DNA from: Veillonella sp.
GTDB lineage: Bacteria; Bacillota; Negativicutes; Veillonellales; Veillonellaceae
Direction: 5' to 3'
Assembly: GCF_041333735.1 (NCBI RefSeq)
Contig: NZ_JBGKFB010000001.1
Span: 606,001 to 670,000 of the forward strand
Length of the DNA stretch: 64,000 bases
Shown here piece after piece: positions 26,543 through 35,398 of this stretch. Each line of letters opens with the position of its first letter. Position 1 is the stretch's first letter. Under the pieces are notes generated by a model that saw only the letters and a program-made list of their open reading frames with translations, did not search any database and had not been told where the DNA came from. Position numbers and translations under genes: made by a program.

Positions 26543-27292
26543 TTATTTGCCCCCTTTCGCTAATTCTTCTGGTGTAACAAGGATATTAAATTCATTAGGT
26601 ACTAATTTACCAGCTTTCATATCCGCTTCGTCACGAGCTACATAGGCTTGAATTGTTTTGTCGAAGATAATAAAGCGAATGAAGTTAACGATATATGCAC
26701 AAACAGCAGTTGGCAATCCGTACAATACCATATCTGTTAACTCCACAGAATAGCCTAATTGTTCCATAACGCCTTTGATGAGCAACAAGCCACCAGCAGC
26801 AAGGAACAAGTTTTGACCAAAGAAGTTACCTGTATTATCTGCAGAAGCAGCTATACCACGCACCTTATCAAGGGTACGTTGAGATACTGGACGACCTTGC
26901 GCTACCGCAGCTTCACTCATAGGCGCAATCAATGGACGAACCATAGCAACCATACCGGACATGTTAATACCAAAGGCTACTGTTACTTGGCGTACAAATA
27001 AGTAAATCATAAAGATACGACCAGCAGTAGCAGCATTGATCTTACCGATCAAAATTTCTGCCCGTTCACGCAAGCCGTGACGTTCCATAAGACCAATAAC
27101 AGGTAAAATCAAAATGAATAATGACATATAACGATTTTTAACGAAAGCCTCTCCAATGGCACCAACGATATCGTTGATACTGAGACCACCTGCAAGGCCC
27201 GTTACAAAACCTGCGGCTACGACAACTAACAAGGCATTAAAGCGTAGCATCAAACCGATGACCATCACTAAAATACCAGATAAGACTAACAT
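26543..27292 (-). CDS. DUF969 membrane protein
   Basis: 249 residues, about six helices: LVLSGILVMVIGLMLRFNAL opens the protein, then GFVTGLAGGLSINDIVGAIG and MSGMVAMVRPLIAPMSEAAV. ATG 27292 behind AAAGGATG is the start; a much longer frame upstream reads through AT-rich non-coding DNA. First gene of the DUF969-DUF979-pcp operon. Confidence 0.85.
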   Translation of the reverse strand: MLVLSGILVMVIGLMLRFNALLVVVAAGFVTGLAGGLSINDIVGAIGEAFVKNRYMSLFILILPVIGLMERHGLRERAEILIGKINAATAGRIFMIYLFVRQVTVAFGINMSGMVAMVRPLIAPMSEAAVAQGRPVSQRTLDKVRGIAASADNTGNFFGQNLFLAAGGLLLIKGVMEQLGYSVELTDMVLYGLPTAVCAYIVNFIRFIIFDKTIQAYVARDEADMKAGKLVPNEFNILVTPEELAKGGK

Positions 27293-27408
27293 AGTCTCAC
27301 ATCCTTTCAAAAACCATCTACCATTCAAAGCTGAACGCATAGATATAATATATATGTATATATTATATATCCAAATGTAAAAATTCTGTATTATCTTGTA
27401 CAAAAAAA

Positions 27409-27441
27409 TACACCTCATAAGGAATTTCCTCACGAGGTGTA
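27409..27441 (-). terminator. Terminator of GNAT paralogue B
   Basis: TACACCTC/GAGGTGTA with an inner GGAA/TTCC pair, followed by seven Ts on the minus strand. It lies five bases after the gene ending at 27446. Confidence 0.8.
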
Positions 27442-27445
27442 TAGA

Positions 27446-27928
27446 TTATAGAGCCTTCTTAAAGAAGATGGTAGTATGTAATTTTCCGGCAAAACGCTCG
27501 CGATCAAACTCTTTAAATCCAAAGCTTTCATACATTTTAGGCAACCATGGATGTTCAGCAGCCGTGCCTAATGTAACATATGGCGTTTTATACACAGTAC
27601 GCAATAAGTCTTCAATAGATGCGAGCATTTCACGGGCATAGCCTTTCCCCTTATGGGCTGGGGATGTTACAAAATGCGCAATATGCGGGTACACATCCGG
27701 CGTAGAATGACGGACCCACGGCATTCTAAGTGTAATGGAGCTAACAAGCTCGCCATCTACGAACAAACCGTATACAGGATACGTTTCAACCCATTCACGA
27801 GACTCTTCAAGCGTAAAATCCGCAGCATCAAAAGAGATTGGATAATCCTTTGTCTCTTCATAACCAGCAAGTAATACCTCGTGATATACATTCACATCTG
27901 CGTCTGTTAATTGTCTAAATTCTTTCAT
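27446..27928 (-). CDS. GNAT acetyltransferase, paralogue B
   Basis: 160 residues, near-identical in layout to the proteins at 16982 and 29574. Acetyl-CoA motif HKGKGYAREML, C-terminus MYESFGFKEFDRERFAGK. Monocistronic with its own terminator. It lies on the far side of an IS3-family element from paralogue C, so the two look like an old tandem duplication later separated by the insertion. Confidence 0.75.
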   Translation of the reverse strand: MKEFRQLTDADVNVYHEVLLAGYEETKDYPISFDAADFTLEESREWVETYPVYGLFVDGELVSSITLRMPWVRHSTPDVYPHIAHFVTSPAHKGKGYAREMLASIEDLLRTVYKTPYVTLGTAAEHPWLPKMYESFGFKEFDRERFAGKLHTTIFFKKAL

Positions 27929-28080
27929 AGTCTTCCTTTCTCTTTCACTATACTGATATACCTACATCCGTTCTACAACACTTCTTATATATCGATTTTC
28001 GCCAATATAATATTTATACATAATTATACCATAAAAGGACTGCCTAGATGATCTGCACCCATTTTCTTGGACAGATATAA

Positions 28081-28884
28081 TTAAGCTACTTTATGGGAAT
28101 GAGTTCGGTATTCTACCGGACTCATTCCTTTTAATTTGAGCTTAATGCGTTTGGTATTGTAATAATTAATATAATCCTTTAATTTGTTGATAAAATCTTC
28201 GTAGGAAGCAAACTTTTCTAAATATAACAACTCTGACTTCAACAAACCAAAGAAGTTTTCCATCACGCTATTATCCAAACAGTTACCTTTTCGAGACATA
28301 CTTTGGATGATAGCGTGATTTTTTAATGTTTTTTGATAAGTACTATGCTGGTACTGCCAACCTTGATCTGAATGTAGGATGCAGCCTTTGCTATTTGGTC
28401 TATTCCTAAAGGCTTTATCCAGCATAGATAATACCTGTGTTAATACAGGTCGTTCTGATATTTCATAAGATACAATTTCACCATTATACATATCTAAGAT
28501 TGGTGACAAGTAAACCTTACGCCTAAACAAGTGGAATTCAGTAATATCTGTGGTCCATTTTTGATCTGGCTTTGTTGCAGTAAAGTTTCGGTTAATAATA
28601 TTAGGAACAATTTTTCCTTCAGTACCTCTATATGAACGGTATTTCTTTAGTCGAACTTTACATGTTAAGTTTTCTTCCTTCATAATACGCATTACAACTT
28701 TATGGTTTATATGAATACCTAATTTATGTAATGCTATTGTAATTCGGCGATACCCATAACGACCTTTATTCATCGCCACAAGTGTGCGAATAGCTTCTCG
28801 TTCCTCTGCATATTTGTCTCCCTTTTTTATGCTAGCTAAACGTGCATAATATGTACTACGACTAATACTAAAGTACTCAAGCAT
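28081..28884 (-). CDS. IS3-family transposase OrfB (DDE integrase domain)
   Basis: 267 residues from the first ATG. rve-type core with the DDE acid residues: WTTDITEF (first Asp), LHSDQGWQYQH (second Asp) and GNCLDNSVMENFFGLLKSE (Glu). It is probably made as an OrfAB fusion: in the -1 frame the reading continues upstream without a stop through AQTIAIERLRKIYP to the A-run at 28936-28944. Confidence 0.92.
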   Translation of the reverse strand: MLEYFSISRSTYYARLASIKKGDKYAEEREAIRTLVAMNKGRYGYRRITIALHKLGIHINHKVVMRIMKEENLTCKVRLKKYRSYRGTEGKIVPNIINRNFTATKPDQKWTTDITEFHLFRRKVYLSPILDMYNGEIVSYEISERPVLTQVLSMLDKAFRNRPNSKGCILHSDQGWQYQHSTYQKTLKNHAIIQSMSRKGNCLDNSVMENFFGLLKSELLYLEKFASYEDFINKLKDYINYYNTKRIKLKLKGMSPVEYRTHSHKVA

Positions 28885-28907
28885 AAACTGAAGGGGATAT
28901 ATTTTCC

Positions 28908-29459
28908 TTAATCTTTCGATGGCAATTGTTTGTGCTTTTTTTTTACAGCTCTATTAGGTTTAGCAATTTCACGCATTTCTTTCATAAAGTCATCGTAAAA
29001 AGACATTTCATATTTCAACCGAGCAATTTCAGCTTCTAGTTTTTTAATCCGTTCTTTGTCTGATTTAATACTTTGCTCTTTTGTGGGAGATATTAGTTCT
29101 TTCGGTTTCATAGATGGTATACCTTTAGGCTTGGGGTACAACCCCAAAATTCCTTCGTCTAAATACCGCTTTTGCCATATAGAAATTAGACTAGGATTAT
29201 CTAAATTAAATAATTCTGCTGTTTCATTAAAGGATAACTTATTCTTCCACCTAGTTTCAAGAACTTTACGTTTAAAATCTGCTGAAAATACTTGTTTACC
29301 AATTTTATGGGTCAAATTATGACTAAGTTTAAACTTGTATAGCCAATTTCTTACAGTACTTTCTTGAACTTCAAGCTCTTTAGCAATTCTAAAGCGACCC
29401 CATCCTTTTTCAGAAAGATAGATAGCCTTTTCTTTTACTTCTTTTGAATATTTTGACAT
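28908..29459 (-). CDS. IS3-family transposase OrfA (helix-turn-helix)
   Basis: 183 residues. Helix-turn-helix domains at about 5-50 (KAIYLSEKGWGRFRIAKEL) and 60-110, then a Lys/Glu-rich leucine-zipper region (ERIKKLEAEIARLKYEMSF). ATG 29459 is preceded by GGAGGTG. The frame ends 31 bases past nine consecutive As followed by G, the presumed -1 frameshift site that fuses it to OrfB. Confidence 0.92.
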   Translation of the reverse strand: MSKYSKEVKEKAIYLSEKGWGRFRIAKELEVQESTVRNWLYKFKLSHNLTHKIGKQVFSADFKRKVLETRWKNKLSFNETAELFNLDNPSLISIWQKRYLDEGILGLYPKPKGIPSMKPKELISPTKEQSIKSDKERIKKLEAEIARLKYEMSFYDDFMKEMREIAKPNRAVKKKHKQLPSKD

Positions 29460-29573
29460 AAAAAAACTGCACCTCCAAAAATTGTGTCCAATTTTTGGGG
29501 TGCAGTTCAAGAGCAGTCCTTTTTGTTACTATTTTTCACTATGAAAGTTGTCATTTCCACGTTTTTAACGCAA

Positions 29574-30059
29574 TTAAATCAAATCTTTTTTAAACAATAC
29601 GGTTGTATGTTGTTTTCCTCTAAAATGCACTTGGTCATATGCTTTAAATCCGAAGGATTCATACATCTTAGGCAACCAAGGATGTTCTTTGGCAGTCCCC
29701 AATGTAACAGCTGGCGTTTTAAATTTCTTGATCAATAATTCTTCCGCATAGCCAAGAATTTCCCGAGCATAGCCTTTTCCTTTAAACTCAGGTGCTGTTA
29801 CAAAGTGAGCAATATGTGGAAATTTATCTGGTGTAGAATATTTCACCCATGGCATACAGAATGTAATGGAGCTAACAAGATGTCCATCTATATACAATCC
29901 ATATACAGGATAGGTTTCGATCCAATCCTTAGATTCTTCCTCTGTAAAGTCAATGGCATCGAATGTAATTGGATAGTCCTTAATAGCTGCATACCCGTCA
30001 ATTAATACCTTATGGTATTCCGCTGTATCTGCTAGTGTTAATTGTCTAAATTCTTTCAT
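29574..30059 (-). CDS. GNAT acetyltransferase, paralogue C
   Basis: 161 residues, sharing MKEFRQLT, YPVYGLYIDGHLVSS and FKGKGYAREIL with paralogues A and B. Its downstream terminator hairpin is interrupted by the IS3-family element, so transcripts may read into the IS. Substrate unknown. Confidence 0.75.
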   Translation of the reverse strand: MKEFRQLTLADTAEYHKVLIDGYAAIKDYPITFDAIDFTEEESKDWIETYPVYGLYIDGHLVSSITFCMPWVKYSTPDKFPHIAHFVTAPEFKGKGYAREILGYAEELLIKKFKTPAVTLGTAKEHPWLPKMYESFGFKAYDQVHFRGKQHTTVLFKKDLI

Positions 30060-30329
30060 GGTCTTTCCCTCATATCTATATTTTTATTCACTAACTATGT
30101 ATATTTATTACTTATGAACGTTATTATACACCTATATGTATTTACTTGCAATCTTTTTACATAAATATTATATGAAGTTTTTATATCTATTAAGAAAATA
30201 CAGAATGATATATTGTAATACTAGCATATTTCTATTATGAAAGTTATCCAATATACATAAGATGTATAAATATTAATTTTACTATTTATATTTCAGGATT
30301 AATATATCAATTCTACATAAGCACAAAAA
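30060..30329. other. AT-rich intergenic region
   Basis: Contains the promoter region of GNAT paralogue C. Apart from AT-rich runs I see no gene, repeat or RNA motif. Confidence 0.4.
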
Positions 30330-30362
30330 AACAGGATGTATCACCGAGATACATCCTGTTTC
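30330..30362 (-). terminator. Terminator of the trimeric autotransporter gene
   Basis: AACAGGATGTATC/GATACATCCTGTT with seven Ts after it on the minus strand. A second small stem, GAGCTT/AAGCTC, lies just before it at 30363-30379. Confidence 0.85.
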
Positions 30363-30399
30363 TGAGCTTTCACAAGCTCGAGGGGAAGTTATCAATATA

Positions 30400-32403
30400 T
30401 TATTGATTGATACGGGAACCGTATACGTCGCGTTGGTTATGAGGTTCATTGTTAACGCGAACACGTTCTGTTTTATGACGATCGTTGTCAGCACCAGAAA
30501 TACGGTCAACACGGAAGTGGTTAAGACGAATATTTTGTAATTCAGGACCAAATTCATCCATAGCACGTTTCATGTTGTCATCGATAGGAGCACCATTTTG
30601 AAGTGCACGGTACAACATAGTAGCGAATTCGTAACGAGTCATCTTAACGTCGCCTTTGAATGTGCCATCAGGGTAGCCAACAAGGATACCATTACCAGCC
30701 AATTGGCTAATGTATTGGTAAGCCCAATGATTACGAGGAACATCTGGGAATTCAGCAGTTTTGCTAGGGTCGATTGCATGTGGAGTCAAGATTTGTAACA
30801 AGTTGTTATATTTGTTTTCCATATCTTGAAGACGTGCATTCAATTCAGCAATTTCACGGCCCATAGCTACACGAGAGCGGGACTCAGGAGAACGTTTACC
30901 AAGACGGATGGATACGCCAGCGTTCAATTGAGTTTCGCCAGTACCTACTGTACCACCAACGGAGAACATTGTGTCTTCGTTAGGACGGTAGAAAGCACCT
31001 AATGCAGCGGAGTTAGCATTGTGGTAGTGACCATAACCAGCAGCGATTGTCCATTTGTCATCTGGGTTGAAGTCCAATGGATGCAATGCAGCCAATGCAG
31101 CAGAACCTGCACCTACTTTATTAACGCGTTTTTCAACATCACCAACACGGTTGTTCAAATTAGTGATATTGTTATTAATTGCACCTGGTGTGGAATTATC
31201 TATTTGATTTTGTAAGTCTTTTGCCACGGAGAACAATTGGCTACCGTTAACAGCATCTGTAGATGTAGCAGAGATTTCACCTGCGGCTACATTTTTAATT
31301 TGACGTTCTTGACCAACTTGACCTACAGATACAGAGCCTTTAGCTGCAGACCCTACACCAGCAAAGTTACCATATGTATGAGTTGCAATTGGAGCACCAC
31401 TTGTAATGCTAGTTGTCGCAACAGAAGCACTGCTTACGGATGTTGCCGGAGCAGATTGAGATTGATATCCAATAGCAACTGAGTTTGCATCAGTCGCCAC
31501 AGAATGATCGCCAATTGCCATAGCATAGTTAGCTGTAGCATGTGCATCAGAACCGAAAGCATTTGCACGTTCACCTTGAGCTTGTGCACCAGCACCATAA
31601 GCTTGAGCATGATCACCAGAAGCAATAGCGGAAGAACCGATTGCATTAGTATGTGCACCAGTGGCTTGAGCACCAGAACCAATAGCGTTAGCCTTGTATC
31701 CAGCGGCTTTTGCTTCATAACCAATAGCTTGAGAACGAACTTCAGATGCATTAGCGCGTGTACCAATTGCAGTAGACCAAGTACGTTCAGCATTAGCACT
31801 ATGACCAACAGCAATAGCTTCGTTCATCAAAGCTTTAGATTCATGACCTACTGCTAGTGCAGAACTACCAGCTGCTGTATTTTCAGAGCCAATAGCAACG
31901 GAGTTACTTCTCCAATCTCCAAGTTTTTTAGTACGGTCATCAGATTCATTATCATAATCACGGTCACGGAAATTAGCATCAGATTCTTTTACAGTGTTTT
32001 TGTAACCATAGCCGATAGCATGTGTACCATTAATAACATTGCTATCACCAAATGCTTGTGCATAAGCACCTTCTACAGTATTGCCATCGCCAAATGCGTT
32101 AGCTTGATCACCATTAACTGTGTTTTGGTTACCATATGCACTGCTAGAACCATTAGCACTTGTAATTTTATTATCTTGACCTACAGCGATGCTTGTAGCT
32201 GAGTTATTTGCAACAAAACCATAGCTTACAGCATTGTGTGCAGCCGGTGTTTGATTTACTTGATCACCTACAGCAGCAGTAATGAAACCATTAGCTTCAG
32301 TTACAGGATTAGCGGCACTTACAGGAGTAACCGTAGCACCTACAGCTGCAGCAGCAGCCAATACAGCAAACGCTAATTTTTTGGAATGTTTGTTTTCTCT
32401 CAT
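30400..32403 (-). CDS. Trimeric autotransporter adhesin with C-terminal SLH domain
   Basis: 667 residues. Signal peptide to about residue 31 (VTPVSAAN); a long YadA-type head made of ~14-residue repeats such as AIGSGAQATGAHTNAIGSSA; a neck and stalk with DAVNGSQLFSVAKDL; a coiled coil; then a YadA-anchor-like barrel segment (ALAALHPLDFNPDDKWTIAA, LNAGVSIRLG). After the anchor come a coiled coil (EIAELNARLQDMENKYNNLL) and an SLH domain (FPDVPRNHWAYQYISQL, GYPDGTFKGD, MTRYEFATML). The anchor normally ends the protein; here a periplasmic SLH tail probably ties it to peptidoglycan. Start ATG 32403 behind GAGGGTG. Confidence 0.85.
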   Translation of the reverse strand: MRENKHSKKLAFAVLAAAAAVGATVTPVSAANPVTEANGFITAAVGDQVNQTPAAHNAVSYGFVANNSATSIAVGQDNKITSANGSSSAYGNQNTVNGDQANAFGDGNTVEGAYAQAFGDSNVINGTHAIGYGYKNTVKESDANFRDRDYDNESDDRTKKLGDWRSNSVAIGSENTAAGSSALAVGHESKALMNEAIAVGHSANAERTWSTAIGTRANASEVRSQAIGYEAKAAGYKANAIGSGAQATGAHTNAIGSSAIASGDHAQAYGAGAQAQGERANAFGSDAHATANYAMAIGDHSVATDANSVAIGYQSQSAPATSVSSASVATTSITSGAPIATHTYGNFAGVGSAAKGSVSVGQVGQERQIKNVAAGEISATSTDAVNGSQLFSVAKDLQNQIDNSTPGAINNNITNLNNRVGDVEKRVNKVGAGSAALAALHPLDFNPDDKWTIAAGYGHYHNANSAALGAFYRPNEDTMFSVGGTVGTGETQLNAGVSIRLGKRSPESRSRVAMGREIAELNARLQDMENKYNNLLQILTPHAIDPSKTAEFPDVPRNHWAYQYISQLAGNGILVGYPDGTFKGDVKMTRYEFATMLYRALQNGAPIDDNMKRAMDEFGPELQNIRLNHFRVDRISGADNDRHKTERVRVNNEPHNQRDVYGSRINQ

Positions 32404-33042
32404 CTTACACCCTCACTTAATTAAAATTCTTAACCAAACACAATACAATTTTTCAATCTCTCTAAGTTCCGCCTCTCTCCACGGGCTGAAAAAATATACT
32501 TCTCACTTCTCACATAAGAAATATATTCAATTCAATTTAAGAAAAATTTATATTGTTTACTAGCCTAGAATATCAAAGTTTTACGATATAAACAAGCCTT
32601 TTTCCCATATAAAGTTCATTAATAACTCTTCATAATTCAAAAAAATAGCATGATTACTACTATTCTTTGTTATATTAATATTTTCATCATTTTTTCTTAT
32701 GAGTAATAAAAATCACATACTTTTAAGGATTCTACAGAATATACTTTGTATAACTTATAAATTATTATTACTTTAATAAGATAAACAGATATTTAGACTT
32801 ACCAATTATTCCCTGTTCACATTAACTTCATGAACATTTTCTGAATTTTTACGGAACAGAATATTTAATCATTTTTTTGGATTTTATACTATTTTTATTT
32901 TTATTCATAACAGCATAACACATCTGATTAAATAAGTAGATAAGTATACACAAATCACCTAAATATTTCGCATAAGTTTACAAAAATACGTCTAACTCTA
33001 TATGTAAATCGTCAACACTCTTTCCATATCCAGCATAAAACT
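32404..33042. other. Long AT-rich upstream region of the adhesin gene
   Basis: About 640 bases, clearly more AT-rich than its surroundings, with no credible open frame. It must carry the adhesin promoter and leader; several TATAAT-like sequences exist but no unambiguous -35/-10 pair. Such a long AT-rich stretch is typical of a regulated or silenced surface-protein promoter. Confidence 0.4.
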
Positions 33043-33080
33043 AAAAAGCTCCTACGTTATATGAACGTTAGGAGCTTTTT
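33043..33080. terminator. Terminator of the flavodiiron gene
   Basis: AGCTCCTA-CGTT pairs with AACGTTAGGAGCT, flanked by As and Ts on both sides, so it can work in both directions. It lies six bases after the flavodiiron gene. Confidence 0.8.
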
Positions 33081-33085
33081 ATATA

Positions 33086-34273
33086 TTAAGCCAACAAGGC
33101 TTTTACAAGGTCTTCTGCTTTGCCAAAATCATCAGCATCTGGGTTCCAGTTACATTTGATTTCAGGTTCTACCACAGAGAAACCATATTTAGTTAATTCT
33201 TCACGAAGTACCTTTGTAGATTCACCAGACCAACCGTAGGTACCGAATACAGCAGCCTTTTTATTTTTAAACTTCAACTCGCGTAAGAAGTCGAGCCAGC
33301 CTGCAACAGAAGAGATAACGCTATTTCCTACTGTTGGAGATCCAACAGCAATGGCTTTAGACTTAAATACCTCTGTCATGATGTCATTTTTATTGGTTTT
33401 ACTGATATTAAAGATCTTAACCCGTGTATCAGGGGATTGTTTAGCGACCTCATCGGCAATTTTATGGGCTAGTTTTTTAGTGCCATCCCACATAGTATCA
33501 TATACAACTGTAATTTGGTCTTCTTGGTATGCTTGAGACCATTCATAATATTTCTCTACGATTTGCAATGGGTTTTCACGCCAAATAGCACCATGGCTTG
33601 TAGCGATGATATCGATTGGCAAGTTTAGCTTTTGAATTTCTTCAACCTTTGCTTTTACCAATGGAGAGAACGGGTTCAAAATATTGGCATAGTATTTCAT
33701 TGCCTCTGCCCACAAACGACATTGATCAGCCTTGTCGGCCCACAACTCTTCTACGGCGAAATGTTGACCGAAAGCATCATTGGAGAACAAGATATTGTCG
33801 CCAGTCATGTACGTTGCCATAGAATCAGGCCAGTGGAGCATGCGCATTTCCACAAATACCAAGGACTTACCGTTGCCGATATCTACGGAATCTCCTTTTT
33901 TTACAGTTCTGAAATTCCATTCTGGATGATGGTATTGACCAACCAAGGACTTAACCGCATTTTCTGTGCAATAAATCGGAGTATTAGGGATTTTTTCCAT
34001 CAATGCTGGCAAAGAACCACTGTGATCGACTTCGCCGTGATTACATACGATGAAATCAATCTTATTTAAATCAATTTCAGATGCCAAATTATCGATAAAC
34101 TCTGTGGAATGAGGTTTCCAAACAGTATCAATGAGGACAGTCTTTTCCTCTTCGATCAAGTATGCGTTTTGGCTAGACCCATTATTAATACTGTAATCAG
34201 AACCGTGGAACTCTTGTAATTCCCAGTCAATTTTACCAACCCAAGATACGTTATTTTTTATATGCTTTCTCAT
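33086..34273 (-). CDS. fprA: Flavodiiron protein (FprA-type A flavoprotein)
   Basis: 395 residues; reduces O2 to water and/or NO to N2O, protecting an anaerobe. N-terminal metallo-beta-lactamase-like domain with the diiron ligands in HGEVDHSG (HxExDH), the later His in MLHWPDSM and Asp in FSNDAFGQH; C-terminal flavodoxin domain from about 255 with VVYDTMWDGTKKLA and GSPTVGNSV. ATG 34273 is chosen because GGAGG precedes it. A perfect 19-bp palindrome lies 18 bases upstream and is a likely operator. Confidence 0.93.
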   Translation of the reverse strand: MRKHIKNNVSWVGKIDWELQEFHGSDYSINNGSSQNAYLIEEEKTVLIDTVWKPHSTEFIDNLASEIDLNKIDFIVCNHGEVDHSGSLPALMEKIPNTPIYCTENAVKSLVGQYHHPEWNFRTVKKGDSVDIGNGKSLVFVEMRMLHWPDSMATYMTGDNILFSNDAFGQHFAVEELWADKADQCRLWAEAMKYYANILNPFSPLVKAKVEEIQKLNLPIDIIATSHGAIWRENPLQIVEKYYEWSQAYQEDQITVVYDTMWDGTKKLAHKIADEVAKQSPDTRVKIFNISKTNKNDIMTEVFKSKAIAVGSPTVGNSVISSVAGWLDFLRELKFKNKKAAVFGTYGWSGESTKVLREELTKYGFSVVEPEIKCNWNPDADDFGKAEDLVKALLA

Positions 34274-34290
34274 AATAACCTCCATAATTC

Positions 34291-34309
34291 TTGTGAAAGT
34301 CTTTCACAA
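34291..34309. promoter_or_regulatory. Perfect palindromic operator upstream of fprA
   Basis: TTGTGAAAGTCTTTCACAA is a perfect 9-1-9 inverted repeat. It looks like a Rex box (TTGTGAA-N4-TTCACAA) or a CRP/FNR site (TTGTGA-N6-TCACAA) but has one extra central base in each reading. Position just before an O2/NO-reducing enzyme fits a redox regulator. Binding protein not known. Confidence 0.6.
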
Positions 34310-34496
34310 TCAATACTATGTATGGCCTATGTGGTATTTATGTATATATATGTTGACTTATATATCTATATATATGTGCGTTCATCTATATACCTATGCA
34401 TATATCACAACTCGGTCATTAACTATGGTTTTATTATAATCATATCGCATAATTAAGTCTGTATCTGCAGGTACAGATTTGATAATTATTCTAAAA
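34310..34496. other. AT-rich microsatellite-like intergenic region
   Basis: Repeated TATATA/TATGTA tracts between 34320 and 34400 and a small palindrome (CTGTATCTGCAGGTACAG, about 34459-34476). No gene seen. Presumably contains the fprA promoter. Confidence 0.4.
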
Positions 34497-34557
34497 AACC
34501 ACTCATAGATAATCAAATTCTATACATTAGCGTACAATAGATTTCCCATGAGTGGTT
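34497..34557 (-). terminator. Terminator of the NiaX-like gene
   Basis: AACCACTCAT/ATGAGTGGTT with a 41-base loop and six Ts after it on the minus strand. The large loop may fold further. Confidence 0.6.
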
Positions 34558-34624
34558 CGACTATATGCAGTTTTAATAGTGGATTGCTTATTATCTGGCT
34601 TAGATAATCTAGGATAACGTCCGA

Positions 34625-35164
34625 TTATTCATTCCCAGTCTTAGATAATCCTGGGATAGCTTTATAGATATATAATGCAATATATCCATCAACCATGCTG
34701 TGAATGATAGTACCACCACCAACAAGAACAAATACGACATAAATAATATCAATATTTGGAGCAGTAGTTGTAGTATAAAATAACAAACAAGCTAATACTT
34801 CTGCAACAGCATGAATCAAAGCGCACACAAAGTTAAAAGTCACAAAGGAAAAAGCATTAGATAATACTTCCTTGTGATTTTTAAGATACCAGGCACCTAG
34901 CAAAGCAAAAAAGATATGTGATGCTGCACGCATAACAATAACGATAGGAAATCCTGCTACAAAGAACCCTAACGTAGAGCCAATAACTACACAGGCTGCC
35001 GATTTACGCGACATAAACATAGCCAAAAAGATTGGCACGTGACTCGCCAGTGTGTAAGAGGCTGGTGGTATGACGACTTTCAATGGCATTATGATAGGAA
35101 TCATAATTGCTAAAGCCATTAATAACGCAGTAATAGTGAGATTTCTGTACATAGTTGATTTCAT
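34625..35164 (-). CDS. niaX: ECF transporter S component, NiaX-like (niacin)
   Basis: 179 residues, six membrane helices. The N-terminal LTITALLMALAIMIPIIMPL followed by PPASYTLASHVPIFLAMF is characteristic of the NiaX family, which binds niacin and works with a shared EcfA/EcfA'/EcfT module. No energising genes lie next to it, as expected for a group II S component. ATG 35164 is preferred over a GTG at 35173 that overlaps the ribosome site GAGGTG. No niacin-specific riboswitch is visible upstream. Confidence 0.75.
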   Translation of the reverse strand: MKSTMYRNLTITALLMALAIMIPIIMPLKVVIPPASYTLASHVPIFLAMFMSRKSAACVVIGSTLGFFVAGFPIVIVMRAASHIFFALLGAWYLKNHKEVLSNAFSFVTFNFVCALIHAVAEVLACLLFYTTTTAPNIDIIYVVFVLVGGGTIIHSMVDGYIALYIYKAIPGLSKTGNE

Positions 35165-35328
35165 GGTAAACACCTCATTTTAAAACTATACTAAATACAA
35201 GCTAAAAAATACCTCACCAAATGCGATGCAATGTCGTAAGCGTTCTTTTACCGCACATGATATAGGATCATGCATCTGACTATATGACAGAAATCAGAGA
35301 ACTAGTCAAGATGCACGGCCTTACATGA

Positions 35329-35385
35329 CTACAAACGTTTAATAACAGCTTGTGCCACTTCTGTCATACCTACACATTTTAAACC
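35329..35385 (-). pseudogene. leuB: Relic of a second leuB 3' end
   Basis: Minus-strand frame reads GLKCVGMTEVAQAVIKRL and stop, almost the same as the true leuB C-terminus GLKRVGTTEMAQAVIERL at 35773. Nucleotide identity is about 85% over 50 bases by eye. Nothing of leuB remains upstream of it. The SMR gene lies between the relic and the intact leuB. Confidence 0.8.
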
Positions 35386-35398
35386 ATATCAGGAAAGA

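Larger units (their letters stand above)
28054..29504 (-). mobile_element. IS3-family insertion sequence (IS150-like), complete
   Basis: 1,451 bp with terminal inverted repeats that start TGCACCC and share TTGGACA about 15 bases in. Contains OrfA and OrfB in overlapping frames joined by a slippery A run. It sits between the arms of a hairpin: AAAAGGACTGC (28033-28043) on one side and GCAGTCCTTTT (29513-29523) on the other, which together would form the terminator of GNAT paralogue C. No clear 3-4 bp target duplication is seen. Confidence 0.9.

Noticed and set aside
26543..27433. Long N-terminal extension of the DUF969 protein
   Set aside because: The extra 47 codons are read from AT-rich non-coding DNA; the start at 27292 has a ribosome site and gives the usual length.
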